Assembly (NCBI GenBank): GCA_047967505.1 | Contig: CM106538.1 | DNA from: Dipteris shenzhenensis | Taxonomy: Eukaryota; Polypodiophyta; Polypodiopsida; Gleicheniales | Reading direction: 5' to 3' (one strand) | DNA length: 64,000 nucleotides | In this document: positions 45,977 through 57,420 of the stretch, in pieces | How positions within the stretch are numbered: position 1 is the first letter of the stretch | Layout of the letters: every line of letters begins with the position of its first letter | Notes under the pieces: model-generated | What the model was told of the DNA's origin: nothing | Seen by the model: only the letters and a program-made list of their open reading frames with translations | Databases searched by the model: none | Translations under genes and position numbers: made by a program

Positions 45977-46650
45977 TTGAGTCCTTTATCACCAACCTGT
46001 GGTGTGTCGCCATTTCCATGCGACTCCTTAGTGAAAGCCTCTCGACTAGTTGGATCCCTATTTTTTATCGCTTTCCATATTTCAGAGAAGTGAGGATCAA
46101 ACTCACATTTCCCCTTTAAGGACTCTAGGAAATCATTCTGAAATTGAGTAAAACTCAATTCATTAACAATTGGCATTCGGCTAAGAGAGTCTACTACCAC
46201 ATTGAACTTCCCTTTCCTATATGTCAATTGTATATCAAACTCTTGCATTAACTCAACCCATCTAGCTTTTCTACCTTTAAGCTTTGGATGATTACAAATC
46301 CACTTAATGCTCTCCTGATCAAAGATGATCTCAAATTTTGCACCATATAAGTAGTGCCTCCACTTTTTTAAAGCATAGACTATAGCATATAGTTCCTTCT
46401 CATATGCCGAGTAATTCCATTGGGCATGATCTAACTTTTTGCTTTCAAAAGCCACTGGTTGACCTTTTTGTATAAGTATTGCCCCAACAGCAAAATCACT
46501 GGCATCTGTCTCAACCACGAATGGTTCATTGGGATCCACTACTTTTAAGATAGGAGCTGCTGCTATAGCTACCTTTAATTTTTCAAAACTTGTCTTTTGA
46601 GGTTCATCCCATATGAAGGTGCTTTCCTTCCCCTTAAGCTGGTCTGTCAT
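45823..46650 (-). pseudogene. Chromovirus RNase H and connection to integrase
   Basis: The frame reads TSFEKLKVAIAAAPILKVVD, VVETDASDFAVGAILIQKG (first Asp), YEKELYAIVYALKKWRHYLY (Glu), IIFDQESIKWICNHPKLKGR (Asp) and LTYRKGKFNVVVDSLSRMP. The catalytic residues are present. The reading frame overlaps the integrase frame, separated by a shift near 45.97 kb. Confidence 0.88.
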
Positions 46651-46711
46651 CGGAACAACAATCCTAGCTGAATCTCCTATAGAATCCTGACAAACCTAAG
46701 AATATCTATAA

Positions 46712-47949
46712 TTATTCTAGATTTGTAGGATATGGCCATTCCAATATGGCCCTTACTTTGCTAGGGTCCATACGAACCCCTTCTTGGGATATTATATGTC
46801 CCAAGTATTTCACTTCTTTTGCAAAGAATTCACATTTGGATTCTTTAGCAAAGAGTGAATTATCTCTAAGCAGCTGGAACACTTTTTGCAAATGTTCCAA
46901 ATGCTTTTTCCTAGTATTACTATAAATAAGGATATTGTCTAAAAATACTACAGCAAATTTCCCTAGATTGGCCTTAAGACACTATTCATAAGTGTCATGA
47001 AAGTTGCTGGAGCATTTGTTAATCCAAATGGCATTACTTTAAATTGATAAATCCCATACCTAGTACGAAATGATGTGTTAGAGACATCCTCTTCCCTAAT
47101 TCATACTTGGTGATATCCTGATCTTAAATCAATTTTAGTAAAGTATTTTGCCCCTTGCAATTGATCAAAGAGCTCATCAATGCGAGGCATAGGATACTTA
47201 TTTTTTATGGTGATTTTATTTAGTGCTCAGTAATCTATGCATAAATGCATAGTACCATCCTTTCTCTTTACTAGTAAAACTGGTGTAGACCAAGGTGAGC
47301 TACTTGGTTGGATTTGGCCCTTTTTAAGATATTCCGTTAACTATCTTTCGACCTCACATTCCTCCATTTGACTAAGTTTATACGGGGGTTTAGAAACAGG
47401 GGTAGATCCAGGAATTAAATCTATTTTATGATCTACTTCTCTCTCAGGAGATAAATCATCAAGTAAATTAGACGAAAAAACATCTTTAAATTCAAACATT
47501 AAATCATTGAAAGAAGATTTATACTTTTTATTATTATCGAGAACAACATTACTTCTTTCCGATGTAGAAGACATAAAATCACCAATAAAAGTAAGTTCAC
47601 AAAGATATACCTTGCATTCTTCTTGGTGTAGTATTTCTTCCAATTCCATCAAACAAATAAGAGGAGAGTTAGGCACATCATGTTCTCCTTGAATGCGAAA
47701 GACTCTACCCTCTTTTTCAAACATAATGGAGTTATTAAGATAACTCCTCTGTAAGCTATGCCCAAGACTATACAGCCATTCTCGACCAAGCACTACATCT
47801 GTTCGGTTGAGATGCATGATTTGGAAATCCAAGGCATCCTGATAACCTTGAATATCCACCTCTACACCATATATCATGGTGTCCCAAACTTTTTTTATCA
47901 CTAACCTTTGCCCAAGAGACCACATATTTATGGGTACTGGGACTCTCAA
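46712..47949 (-). pseudogene. Chromovirus reverse transcriptase, active site lost
   Basis: Frames 47949-47341, then broken frames to 46712. The first carries LGREWLYSLGHSLQRSYLNN and KIDLIPGSTPVSKPPYKLSQ just before RT. In the following stretch [16 protein letters not shown]-like and VFLDNILIYSNT are legible; the catalytic pair is DN instead of DD. It ends with KYLGHIISQEGVRMDPSKV. Stops near 47341, 47218, 47103 and 46985 fragment it. Confidence 0.85.
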
Positions 47950-48085
47950 GAAATTTTAATTTCTTAACTAACGAGTTCAAGAAATTATGTGTTGCACTAT
48001 CATCGACCATCACTCTTACTCTTTGCCCCTTATTTTTTTCATGCATCCTCATTAAATCATGAAGACCAAAGGTGGGCTGCCACAT
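47768..48085 (-). pseudogene. Chromovirus protease remnant
   Basis: GQRVRVMVDDSATHNFLNSL occupies the place of the aspartic protease motif (consensus VDSGATHNF); the Gly next to the catalytic Asp is lost. It overlaps the preceding RT-side frame by a shift near 47.94 kb. Confidence 0.7.
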
Positions 48086-48100
48086 TGCCGATGATAGACA

Positions 48101-49386
48101 TCACATGTGGGTGCTATCCTCATGATAGACCTCTACCTTAGTGTACTTTTCAATACCATTAAGCGGCAACACTTGCACTTGTTTTTGTGGAGGTCTATTT
48201 GGGGCTTTAGTTCCCGCTGGTTTATTTTTAGGGCAGTTCCAAGCTGCATGGTCTTTGCCCAAACATTTGAAGCAAAGATTTTCTTGCCCGTCCCTTTCAT
48301 AATCCTCTTTCTTCAAGAGAGGATAATTTTGTGTTTGAGGTTTCTTAGGTGGTGCCTGAGGAACCTCCTTCTTTAAGTGCCCCTTCCTTTTCAAATTGGG
48401 AAATTTATTGAACTTTGGAACAAAACCTGTTTGCTCTGAAGTTCCAACTCTGAATTTCCCAGTCGTATCATCGTATATTTGGGCATACTTAATGGCTTCC
48501 GTGAAGGTTTTAGGAGAATTTCTTTTCACCTCAACCTTATAAGTGTCTTTGAGACCTCTCACAAAACCCCTTATCTTTTGGAATTCATCAATTCCCTTTA
48601 GCCTAAGGACTACCTCCCTATAGTTCGCTATGTACTGGACTAGAGTGTTTTAACCCATAGTGCAATTGTCCCAAGCCTCCCATGCTCTTTCTAATTCATT
48701 TTTTGGTAAAAACTCTTTTAGGAAGGCTTGTTCAAATTTAGTCAAATACCTAGGAATTCTATCACTCTCCTTGAGGCTCATCCACCATTTATAAGCTTTA
48801 TTTCCAAGGGAAAGACTTGCTTCCACGAATTGATTTTCAGAAGGTGTATTCCTGAGTTGGTGGAAGTCTTGCCACTTTTGCAAGAACATATTAATAGCAT
48901 CTTTATTACGCTTCCTTTCTTCCCCATTGAAAATTGGCGGTTTCAAGTCCTTAAGGATGTTTGAGGTTTCTCTAAGTCGAGAGGTGGACCTCTCAACTTG
49001 ATTAGGAGGAATCGATGATTTTTCGGTAATAGATACCGATTGAGAATCAGCTATATTAGTTATAGCTTCATAGCTAGGGTTTTCAATGTATCACTAATAA
49101 CTCCTAGCTGTGTTTCCATATTTTGAATTCGAGTTTCAAGTTTAGTGAATTTCGTATACGGAATTCCACAATCACCATAATCAATATCCTCCATTTCCAC
49201 ATTATCCTCTTGAGTTTCAGTTTGTACCTCCTCATGTGTTTCCTCTCCAACTATTGCTTTTCCCTTTGTAGCCCTTTCCTCGACCTCCCTAATCATACCA
49301 TCCCTTTCTAGAGTTGTCTTTTTTTTTTTAAAATGCGTACTTTCCAGAAATAATAAAGCAACATGCTTTATATCAGAAAAATGCAA
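48101..49386 (-). pseudogene. Chromovirus gag
   Basis: Three successive frames, 49386-49060, 48946-48650 and 48562-48101. The first is acidic with EMEDIDYGDCGIPYTKFTKL and a short helix. The second is the capsid-like domain (MKPPIFNGEERKRNKDAINM, ASLSLGNKAYKWWMSLKESD, YLTKFEQAFLKEFLPKNELE). The third has a CCHC knuckle CFKCLGKDHAAWNC. Stops at 49060 and 48650 and the gap between pieces show it is broken. Confidence 0.85.
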
Positions 49387-49399
49387 TGCCCACTTCCCT

Positions 49400-50345
49400 T
49401 GTATTTGTTCGAGGTGTTGAATGCATCTTCGAAGTCATTCTGCTTTCTTTTAATTCATAAACTCATCTTTTGACTCTGCTTTTTTACTTCCTTTGACTTT
49501 AAGCTCCTCAACGTGAGCTTTGATTCCCTTCTTTGATCTCCACCATCTCGCTTTCAAGTCCTTTTCTTTAAGATTGGCGAGGCTAGACCTTAGATATAGA
49601 TTCTTATAGGGGTGAAAAAGGATCTTAGAACCTTAGTATAAAAGGAGACCTTTGAAAAAAAAGACGTGGCTTTCTTCAAAGTCTAAGAACTTTATATGAC
49701 TTGGCCTGCAAATGACTTGATGCGCCCTTTTAAGAATTGCAACGTAAATTCACGTCGCATCATCACTTTCCCAAGCAATCTCCTTGTTAATTATACAAAT
49801 GCACATAACAGCAGAAGCTAGGGACACGGTGCACTAGATTGCACAAATGTATGCCGAGCTGTTCTTTTTGTACAAATCCAAAACCACATTGTTGTGCGTC
49901 GGCTTGTTCTAGAAGATTATCACTATGCCCGCCTGCAACCAAAGTCCTCTTTTCAAGCGACAGACTATAGCGTTTCTGTAATGGAGCAGATATAGCTAGA
50001 TGGGCTACGCCAGAACGTGGGGAATTTTACTACGCATACAATCCATGCTTCCATTGCACATCTCCACAACCCGTCCTGCTTATCCGTTTGTCTTCATGGC
50101 TGCCATAGCTTTTCCCGACACAAATCCGGTGGCCTTCTCTTTTGATCGATCGTTGCCTTCCATGACTACTTACAACAGGTGGCCACAAAGCTGAAGCCTT
50201 GCAATTTGCCCATACTCAAGGAGCATATCCATTATACATAGGCCAACAATTCTTGAGTAGCTCTTGCTCATAGGCAATCCACATCACCCAACTAGGTAGA
50301 CACCCACTCAATTCACAGCAGCAATTTTCGTTCTCAAGTTCGGAA
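49400..50345. other. Chromovirus leader region, no coding signal
   Basis: This is the untranslated leader between the primer site and gag on the minus strand. Only short frames are present. Confidence 0.5.
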
Positions 50346-50355
50346 GGAGGCTCTG

Positions 50356-50711
50356 ATACAATTGACATATAGGAAAGGGAAGTTCAATGTGGTAGCAAAG
50401 TCTCTTAGCCGAATGCCAATTATTAATGAATCTCAATTTCAGAGTGATTTCCTAGAGTCCTTAAAGGAGAAATGTGAGTTTGATCCTCACTTCTCTGAAA
50501 TATGGAAAGCAAATAAAAAATAGGGATCCAACTAATCGAGAGGCTTTCACTAAGGAGTCACATGGAAATGGTGACACACCACAGGTTGGTGATAAAGGAC
50601 TCATGTGGAAAAAATATACTATTGAAGATGGCTACCTACTCTACAAGGGTAGAGTGTGTGTCCCGATGGATGATAATGACATTAGGTGCCAAATCTTTTT
50701 TGAATGTCATA
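50356..50711 (+). repeat. Inverted fragment of the chromovirus pol
   Basis: LTYRKGKFNVVAKSLSRMP through SDFLESLKEKCEFDPHFSEI to the start of integrase (YLLYKGRVCVP, FFECH) is read on the plus strand. It is the reverse-oriented match of about 46231-45876. It starts inside the primer site with ATAC shared by both partners and stops after GAATGTCAT. Confidence 0.88.
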
Positions 50712-52338
50712 CATTAATGTTAAAGCACCGGGTGGCAGGATATCTCAAGTCAATGAGGTGGAAGGATGGCACCGGTTGTAGGGTTAGCTATCGATGGGAT
50801 AGCATGCCTTGGAGGGATACCAGGATGGAACTGGTTGGAGGGATTATAGTTATGGCATCGGGTCAATGCTTGCTGTCAGGCCGACGGGATAGAAACCCCT
50901 GACAAATCATAATTAAGGTAGCAAGCTAGGTGACTAACATGTGTTAGTCAGCGAGATAGAGACTAAGGTGATAGGTCGATGGGATTTCGAGCTATGGCAA
51001 TGGGTCAACAAGATAGGAAATGTTTGGGAACACGTAATGTCACTAAATCTTTTTTGATGATTCTTGGTGATTCTTCAAGTTTTGTTCCAGGTTTGTGTGC
51101 ATAGGAGGTTGCTAAGGATTGAAACTACCTATTACAAACAATAAACATCACAAAACAATAAGTTTTGACACATAAACGAGTGATTCCTACAAGTTGGACT
51201 ATCAAGCACCCAAAACCACTTCAAAATTCCACTCCAATCTTCATTTTCAAGTATTTTTAGTTGGATTTGACACTACAACCAACTTTGCGATCATTCTGGC
51301 TACTTTCTTGTATAAACAAACATAAAAAAACAATAAAAAATAAGCTCAAATGCATAAAAATGGCTTTATGGATAGAAAGTTGAAGAGTAAGCTTTTCTAC
51401 TCTAAAATCACTCTTTCTTCACTCTTTTCCACTTGAAATCCACTCCTAATCTCCACTAACAAAGCCTAAGGTCATGTGCAATGGGCTGGTTATGGGAATA
51501 AGCTAAACAAATGTAAAAGCATACCTTGTATCTCCCCGATAGTGTGCCAAAGATGTGTTGTCTGGCAGAGACACGCATCTTGTGGGGATGTTGGAAGTGT
51601 GCCGACGGAACTCCTAACTCCCGTTCTACTTGTGGGAGCCTTGCATAGTGAATCCTTCACTCGTGTCACTCGAGTGCCTACTAGATTGTTGCAATTGGGT
51701 TTCCACCGAGAAGAAGGAGGTGAGAAAGAGAGAGAGGAGAGGCAGGGGAGAAGGGAAGGGGGTGGAGAAGGAGACGGGGGTGAAGGGGAATTGTGGCAAA
51801 CACCAAAGGAAAACAAGAAGAGCAAGAAAACCTCAATATGAACATGAGTAAGAAGAGAGCTTGTATTTCTTAAAGGTTGCATAAAACAATGAAGACCAAA
51901 GTCAACCACTGGGCCTTGTATACATGTCACCATTTGAAGGGAGGGCCAATCTGATTCCTTGTACCACACACTCTCTCTCTTTTGTTACAACCACTTAGGC
52001 CCATATGGTGCCAAGGCATATGCTAATTCTCACAACCTTCCTTCCATCTTCAAATGACACTTGTGTTATCGATATACTTGATCCAAATGGCTCTTGTGTT
52101 ATCTATAAACTTGATCCAAATGGCTCTTGTGTTATCCTTGCCAGTTTTGGTGACTTGGGCGAGACTGAGCCATTTGTGGATCAAAACCCGTAGGGTTTGG
52201 ACAGCCAGATCCATCAACATGCTCAATGGCTATTACCAGAGCACTTTCTTGGACTTCCTTGAGACTGGAGTCATTTTCTTATATCTGGTCTATGAGAGCT
52301 TGGACTAGTTCTTATCTCATGATGAGCTCCTCCAACAT
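50712..52338. other. No gene recognised
   Basis: GATGGGAT/ATGGCATCGGG words are repeated near 50.73-51.0 kb, a purine stretch lies at 51710-51790, and at 52064-52141 TTGATCCAAATGGCTCTTGT is present twice with a partial third unit. No domain-bearing frame is seen. Confidence 0.45.
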
Positions 52339-52375
52339 CTTTGTTTAACTTTTTGATAACTACTCTAAAAAAACA

Positions 52376-53001
52376 TTGTGCTTGCAAGTCACATTTGTAA
52401 ACGAATGCAAAGGATTGTTTGCAAGATTGGTGGAAGAGTACAACAAAGATGGCATTGTCATGTACACACTAAAAAATGTGTCGTACATGTCTGTTAGGAA
52501 CACCTTGTGTATTTTTTACTTTACCATCCTAGCAAATGTTCCAGATGGAGCTAAGAAGGGGGATTTGATGCAAGTCTTTGTGACACAAGTCGGGAATCTT
52601 GGATACGGTCGTATGGTGAGATTTGTCTCTTTGGCTTTTTTGTTTGCTCCTAACAATGCAATTTCCAATGTTTTGCCCATACTATGATGCAAGTCACTGT
52701 AGTTAAGTTTGCTCCTAAATCCTATGGTCCCTTTGAAGTTTTGAAGCGCATTAATGACAATGCCTATCGGCTCAAGTCCATGGTATACACACAATGCAAC
52801 AAGTGGTTGACTTTGAAGACAAATCTATTGTTTATTGCTCCTTCAGAGGGATTTTCACCACTAAGTATCTTCAAGGACAAATACTGTGAAGAGCTAGCTT
52901 TTCCTAAAATTTTTTATGGCCATGCACACTCGTACAATGTGCCTGAACGTACATTGTATCAAGACATTGCACGATATGAGCTTACATGCAAGGATCGTTG
53001 A
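52376..53001 (+). pseudogene. Right copy, pre-Rep region
   Basis: Two frames (52376-52687 and 52684-53001) are nearly identical to the left copy's, with the same TGA in ILPIL(stop)CK between them. Sharing this stop means it was already present in their common parent. Confidence 0.7.
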
Positions 53002-53334
53002 TTTACAATGTCCATAGAAAACATCTTCTTCAAAATGATGAAAATTCTCATACGTCAAATATTGTCATCCACATGGGTGCATATGCTAAAAGCTCAGCTA
53101 CATGGTCGTACGTTGAAAGCAAAGGACACATTAGAGAACTCCAACATGGAGTGATTTCTTAATTAAAACATTGGATATCGTGACTTTGCTTGCTTTGCAT
53201 ACATCCTCTGACTATAAAAACAAGCTTTAAAAAAACCTATTTGCAATGGTGCATCAACTAGGCTCCTTACCTGTTTCTCTTCTTCGCCGAGGCTATGACT
53301 TACTACCTTCGGGCGAGGTCTACAGGGATCAGGG

Positions 53335-54260
53335 GTGTTCGTGACTTTGTCTATAGCAAACAGAAAGGCTATGGGAACCTTTGGTCGATTGTTTGAAAAA
53401 CTAGACCCTAAACCCATTAGTGCTTTGGAAGGCAATGGGCCCAACAAACTGCGTAACTTAATCCGACAAGACCCTGTGACAATATCTCAATACTATGTAC
53501 ACAGATTCCAAGCGCTTAAAAGGATTCTCAAACAAGACCCTTCAATTCTGGGGAAAGTGTTGGATTTCTACTTTGTAATAACTAAATTCCAAAATCGTCA
53601 CTAGCCAACATGACCACGGGTTGATTTGGATCGAGGGATCTCCATTGTGCAACATCTCTACCAACAACGTCATAGAAGAATTCGTCGACAAATACATATG
53701 CTGTGATTTGTCAAAGGTCGACTTACCAAACCTAGACATACAATCCCATAAACACAAAAAGACATGTCAAAGAAGAGGAAAGGCTTGTCAGTTTGGTTTT
53801 TCTCGCCCACCAATACACACAACAATGCTCTTATTGCCGCTTAATAGAGAAGAAAACCAAAGCACATACAAAGAACAAATGAAACGAGTCAGAAAAACCA
53901 ACGCTTCATTTGACTCTTGAACAATTCTTCACTGAACTTAATCTTACACAAGAAGAATACATTCTCGCATTGCGTTCAACTATAAGCCAACCAACAATGT
54001 TTGTAAAGTGTCAACGTAAAGATATATTCACAAACAATTTCAATTCAACTCTAACAAAGTTGTGGGAAGACAATACATACCTTCAATTCATTTTGAATCT
54101 ACATGGAGCAGCAGCATATTGCACCTCCTACATGACAAAAGTAGACAAAGACACAGCCAATGCTGTGACAAAGGCATTCTCCGAATGCGTAAACACAAAG
54201 ATCCCAGCAAATGAACGCATACGCAAAGTTGGCAATGCAATACTAACACATAACATATAA
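53335..54260 (+). pseudogene. Right copy, HUH Rep region
   Basis: Frames 53335-53604, 53621-53920 and 53910-54260 cover the Rep core and its C-terminal side: LSIANRKAMGTFGRLFEKL, KVLDFYFVITKFQNR, then after the frameshift IWIEGSPLCNISTNNVIEE and LEQFFTELNLTQEEYILALR. The HUH pair (His-Asp-His) falls in the shifted gap between the first two. It is not translatable as one protein. Confidence 0.8.
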
Positions 54261-54427
54261 GCGTGCAACAAGTTGTCTACTTGTGCTTGTCTCTTCCACT
54301 CACAAGCAACACTAGAGAATTCTCATACATAAATACCAGCCCAGTTGAGGAAAGAACATTTCTGTTGAAATGACGCCACCAGCTAGAGCAACTCAACCCT
54401 GAAAGCAATAACATCTTCTTTGTATGT

Positions 54428-54880
54428 TTGTCTTCGTTTGTTAGCGATTATGGGAGCAACAAAAACGCAGCGAAAAAACACAAACGCATCAAAATTATCC
54501 GCTTCAACAACTACAGCCAAACCAAGGACCCAAAAAACCATTATAGGGAGTTGTGTCTACCATGCTTACCTTTCTTTGTACTAGAACATTCCCTAAGGGA
54601 AGACAGCTCAACTTGGCATGATCTTTACACCATAAACAAGGAGTTAATAGAAAAAAATAGAGCTTGCTTCAATAAGCTACAAGCTTTCAAGCCATCGAAT
54701 TCTGCATCCAATGCATCAACTTGTTCGTTAACCTCATCTATCAAGGATCACAAGAAAGATGACTTTGACTTGCAAGCGGAGTTCCCCAATCTCCTAAACA
54801 AAATCAATTCATTCAACATGGCCATCTTACATACAAAGCACAACCCAACGATGAGTACCATGCATCAATCCATGCATTAA
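54428..54880 (+). pseudogene. Right copy, Rep-helicase linker
   Basis: KNHYRELCLPCLPFFVLEHS and LYTINKELIEKNRACFNKLQ match the left copy at 31043-30579 with few changes. An insertion/deletion near 54.79 kb turns FPKPPKQNQFIQHGHLTYKA into a different frame. Confidence 0.75.
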
Positions 54881-54999
54881 ACAATGACCAGCGTCGTGCA
54901 ATAGTAGAAGACATTTTGTTGAAGAAACGCCTAAACCAACAATTCCCCTTGCACATATTCCTAATAGGAAATGTAGGCACAAATCATAGTCGATTAGAC

Positions 55000-55262
55000 C
55001 CAATTGGGAGACCGACCCAGTCAGCCCAAAACGACCGATAAGAGGGAGAGGATGGGTTACAAGGTTGGAGGAGAGGGGAGGAGGAGTTGCAAGGTTAGGC
55101 ATGCTTTGGGATGTGGATTGCAAGGAAGCATGGACACTTGAGACAATTGCTTAGAATACCAAAGTAGAACTCAACACAATGCCCCAAAGAGTGTGGGCTT
55201 CATTCCATTATGGGGTATATATACAAGTTGGAGAGCTTCTCTCTCTGCATGTAGGAAGGGTA
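55000..55262 (+). repeat. Core of compound repeat family R2, copy 1
   Basis: The order is a G/A-rich piece, GGTTGCAAGGTTAGG-like words, TGCAAGGAAGCATGGACACT, ACAATGCCCCAAAGAGTGTG and TGGGGTATATATACAAGTTG, then the 13-bp array. Same-order copies lie at 59.94-60.17 kb and 63.53-63.77 kb. Confidence 0.85.
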
Positions 55263-55665
55263 ACACATTCTCTCTCTACATGTAGAAGTTGCATGTAGAA
55301 CTCGCATGTAGAACTTGCATGTAGAAGTCGTATGTAGAACTTGCATGTAGAAGTTGTATGTAGAACTCGCATGTAGAACTCGCATGTAGAACTTGCATGT
55401 ACAAGTCGTATGTAGAACTTGCATGTAGAAGTCGTATGTAGAAGCTGTATGTAGAACTTGCATGTAGAACTTGCATGTACAACTCACATGTAGGAGTTGC
55501 ATGTAGGAGTTGTATGTAGAACTTGCATGTAGAACTCGCATGTACAACTCGCATGTAGGAGTTGCATGTAGAAGTTGTATGTAGAACTTGCATGCAGAAC
55601 TTGCATGTACAACTCGCATGTAGGAGTTGCATGTAGAACTTGCATGTAGAATATACAAGTTGGAT
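55263..55665. repeat. 13-bp tandem array, copy 1
   Basis: About 30 units of 13 bp such as GCATGTAGAACTT, GCATGTAGAACTC, GCATGTACAACTC and GCATGTAGGAGTT are arranged irregularly. Because 13 is not a multiple of three and no unit has a stop on the minus strand, all three minus frames stay open and read the same 13-residue repeat. Confidence 0.92.
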
Positions 55666-55714
55666 TTCTAAGAGGGACTATTTCTAGCCTTATGCAAGTA
55701 CAAGCGGTGTTAGC

Positions 55715-55880
55715 TCTTAGGAGGGAAGAGGAGGAGGGAGGAGGAGAGAGGAGGAGGAGGAGGAGGGAGGAGGAGGAGGAGGAGGAGGAGGAGGAGGGAG
55801 GAGGAGGAGGAGGAGGGAGGAGGAGGAGAAGGAGGAGGGAGGAGGAGAGGGAGAGGATGGGTTGAGGAGAGGGGAGGAGG
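55715..55880. repeat. (GGA)n-rich purine tract
   Basis: GGAGGAGG/GGGAGGAGG units follow the first 13-bp array, with only G and A for about 160 bp. Confidence 0.92.
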
Positions 55881-55904
55881 GGTTGCAAGGTTAAGACATG
55901 GTAA

Positions 55905-56461
55905 GTAGGTCCCATGTGGCATGCTCTTCCACTAGAAGGTCTAGGTACCATTTAGATGCTTCATCAGTTAAGGCCATGGGAAACCAAGCCACCTTGGTTT
56001 CATGGGATTGATCTCCACCTGCTCGGCATGCGGCATCAAAATGCTAGAGGAATTAGGCTGGATCTCCCCTACCATTATATTTGGAAAGTTTCAGTTTTCC
56101 CAAGGGGCAGATATCTGCCTTGATTGTTATTATTTCTTCGATTAAAGAAATTGTCAGCCTCTGCATCAAGGTCAATATCCCCATCATTGTCGTGACAGAG
56201 TCCAGCCATGTTGGGGTGTGGAGGAGTTAAAGGGAGTGATTGAATTTCAAGGGGGGATTCGGGGTAGAGGATTGGCGAGGGCGGTGGTTGTAGCAGAGTT
56301 GTATGCAGATGTGGTGAGCATTGGAGTCGGAGGCGTTGGCTGGAATGTAGTTGCATGCAGATTGGGAGAGATTTGCCAGGGTGTCTCTGCCACAAGTGCG
56401 AGTGTGGATGAAGTTGTGTTGGGAGGGTTAGAGTGGTGTTAGTTTGTGTAGGGACTGTCAT
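55905..56461 (-). pseudogene. Ty3/gypsy gag remnant
   Basis: From ATG 56461 the minus strand reads a Pro/His-rich N-terminus, then NMAGLCHDNDGDIDLDAEAD, KYNGRGDPA(stop)FL(stop)HFDAACRAGG and TKVAWFPMALTDEASKWYLD. The block from YxGxGDP to AxxWYxxL is the retrotransposon gag signature. The two stops (TAA, TAG) stand where Gln or a similar residue is common. The remnant is cut at the G/A-rich repeat border near 55.9 kb. Confidence 0.75.
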
Positions 56462-56469
56462 GTTAATAA

Positions 56470-56800
56470 TGTGCCTAAGATTGTCCTACGTGTGTAGGAA
56501 ACTGTGCTGGTGTAGATGGATCGTTAATCGAAGGTCACGGTGTGAAGATATGAGCAAATTTGTGCGAAACGAGGCCCAAACGGGGGCATGAGTGAGAGAG
56601 TGATAGGGATGCCGAAATGGTGTGCAATGGGCTGGAAAAATACCCCGTAACGTAGTGTTTCCATGTGTGAAATGTGGGTTCAAATGGGGTTTAGTTTGGT
56701 CCCAAATGGATGAGTTAGGAGGGGTTAAAGTAGGGGTAAAATGTGATTTTTTTTGGGGGGGGTGTCCTAAGGGTGGTGTGAATGGACTTTAAGTCCAACT
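56470..56800. other. Probable leader of the gypsy gag remnant; nothing else recognised
   Basis: Short frames only. TTTTTTTTGGGGGGGGTG occurs at 56747-56764. No primer site or LTR end was identified. Confidence 0.35.
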
Positions 56801-57070
56801 GAGGGGTTGTAACTAACCTAGTTTAGTTGACCTAATTGGCCCAATTAGTGTAACTAACTTGACTATCTAGTTAGATGGTAATCAGTTAGTCTAACCTAAC
56901 CTAGTGATGGTTAGACTGACCACAGTTAGTTAAACTAATCTAGTTAGTGTAACTAACTAATAGTTAAACTAACCTAACTAAGGTGAAAACTAACCTAATG
57001 TAGGTTAATACTAAGCTAGGGTAAAACTAACCTAATCTAGGTTAATACAAACTTAGGGTTAGCTTTGGGT
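56800..57070. repeat. Degenerate TAACTA/TAGTTAG-type repeat
   Basis: Dense alternation of CTAACCTA, GTTAGTGTAACTAAC and AACTAACCTAA words over about 270 bp. Confidence 0.8.
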
Positions 57071-57089
57071 TAGTTTTTTTAAAAATAAT

Positions 57090-57420
57090 AACACAGTTGG
57101 GGGGGGCTGTCATGGCGGCGGCCGGGGGGGCTACGTGTGGCAGCGAGGGGGGGGTGGTTTTTCGTGCGGGGGGTGTAGGGGAGGGGAGGGGGGTGTAGCG
57201 GCAGCGGGGGGGGAGGGGAGGGTAGGGAGTAGGGAGGGTGGGAGGGAGGTGGCATGGGCACCGCCATTGATGGCTCTGTCATTGGCAGGGCAGGCATTGC
57301 TAGCATGCGCCATGGGCGACCGCTAGCGCACCACCGTGGGCGAGCGCTATGAGCACCATTGCGGGCGTGCCGTGAGCACCGTCGTGGGTGCTCTGCCCAT
57401 GGAGGGACACGACAAGGGCT
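57090..57420. other. GC-rich island between repeats
   Basis: High-GC sequence with GGCGGCGGCCGGGGGG, runs of G, and several GAGCACC(A/G)(T/C)(T/C)G(C/T)GGG(C/T) words (57.33-57.40 kb). No supported coding frame; proline-rich minus-strand frames follow composition. Confidence 0.5.

Larger units (their letters stand above)
44280..50361 (-). mobile_element. Ty3/gypsy chromovirus, decayed, 5' LTR missing
   Basis: On the minus strand the order is primer site (50361-50349), gag with zinc knuckle, protease, RT, RNase H, integrase, chromodomain, polypurine tract and 3' LTR. That order and the C-terminal chromodomain define a chromovirus. Numerous stops and frameshifts inactivate it. Instead of a 5' LTR, the primer site is joined to an inverted piece of the element's own pol (50356-50711). 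Confidence 0.9.
52339..54985 (+). mobile_element. Helitron-type element (PF14214-like), right copy, partial
   Basis: Collinear with the minus-strand copy at 33083-30490 from the CTTTGTTTAACTTTTTGATA start. It includes FTILANVPDGAKKGDLMQVF, EELAFPKIFYG, MGTFGRLFEKLDPKPISALE, DPVTISQYYVHRFQALKRIL, QHDHG and the Rep C-terminal pieces. It ends inside the degenerate Walker A (GNVGTN) at about 54.98 kb, so it lacks the helicase, and it lacks the RPA ORF on its other side. A one-base insertion (CGTCACTAGCC against CGTGGTAGCC) shifts the frame just before the HUH motif at 53.60 kb. Confidence 0.85.

Noticed and set aside
49590-49660. A hidden chromovirus 5' LTR near AAGGATCTTAGAACCTTAGT
   Set aside because: About 15 bases resemble part of the 3' LTR, but the flanking bases do not align and it lies inside the leader.
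55200-55951. Minus-strand frames resembling a Cys-rich repeat protein
   Set aside because: They are translations of the 13-bp array; every minus frame gives the same pattern, so no gene is supported.
57090-57420. CpG-island promoter of a host gene
   Set aside because: GC-rich, but no downstream exon chain or initiation signal is visible and repeats surround it.
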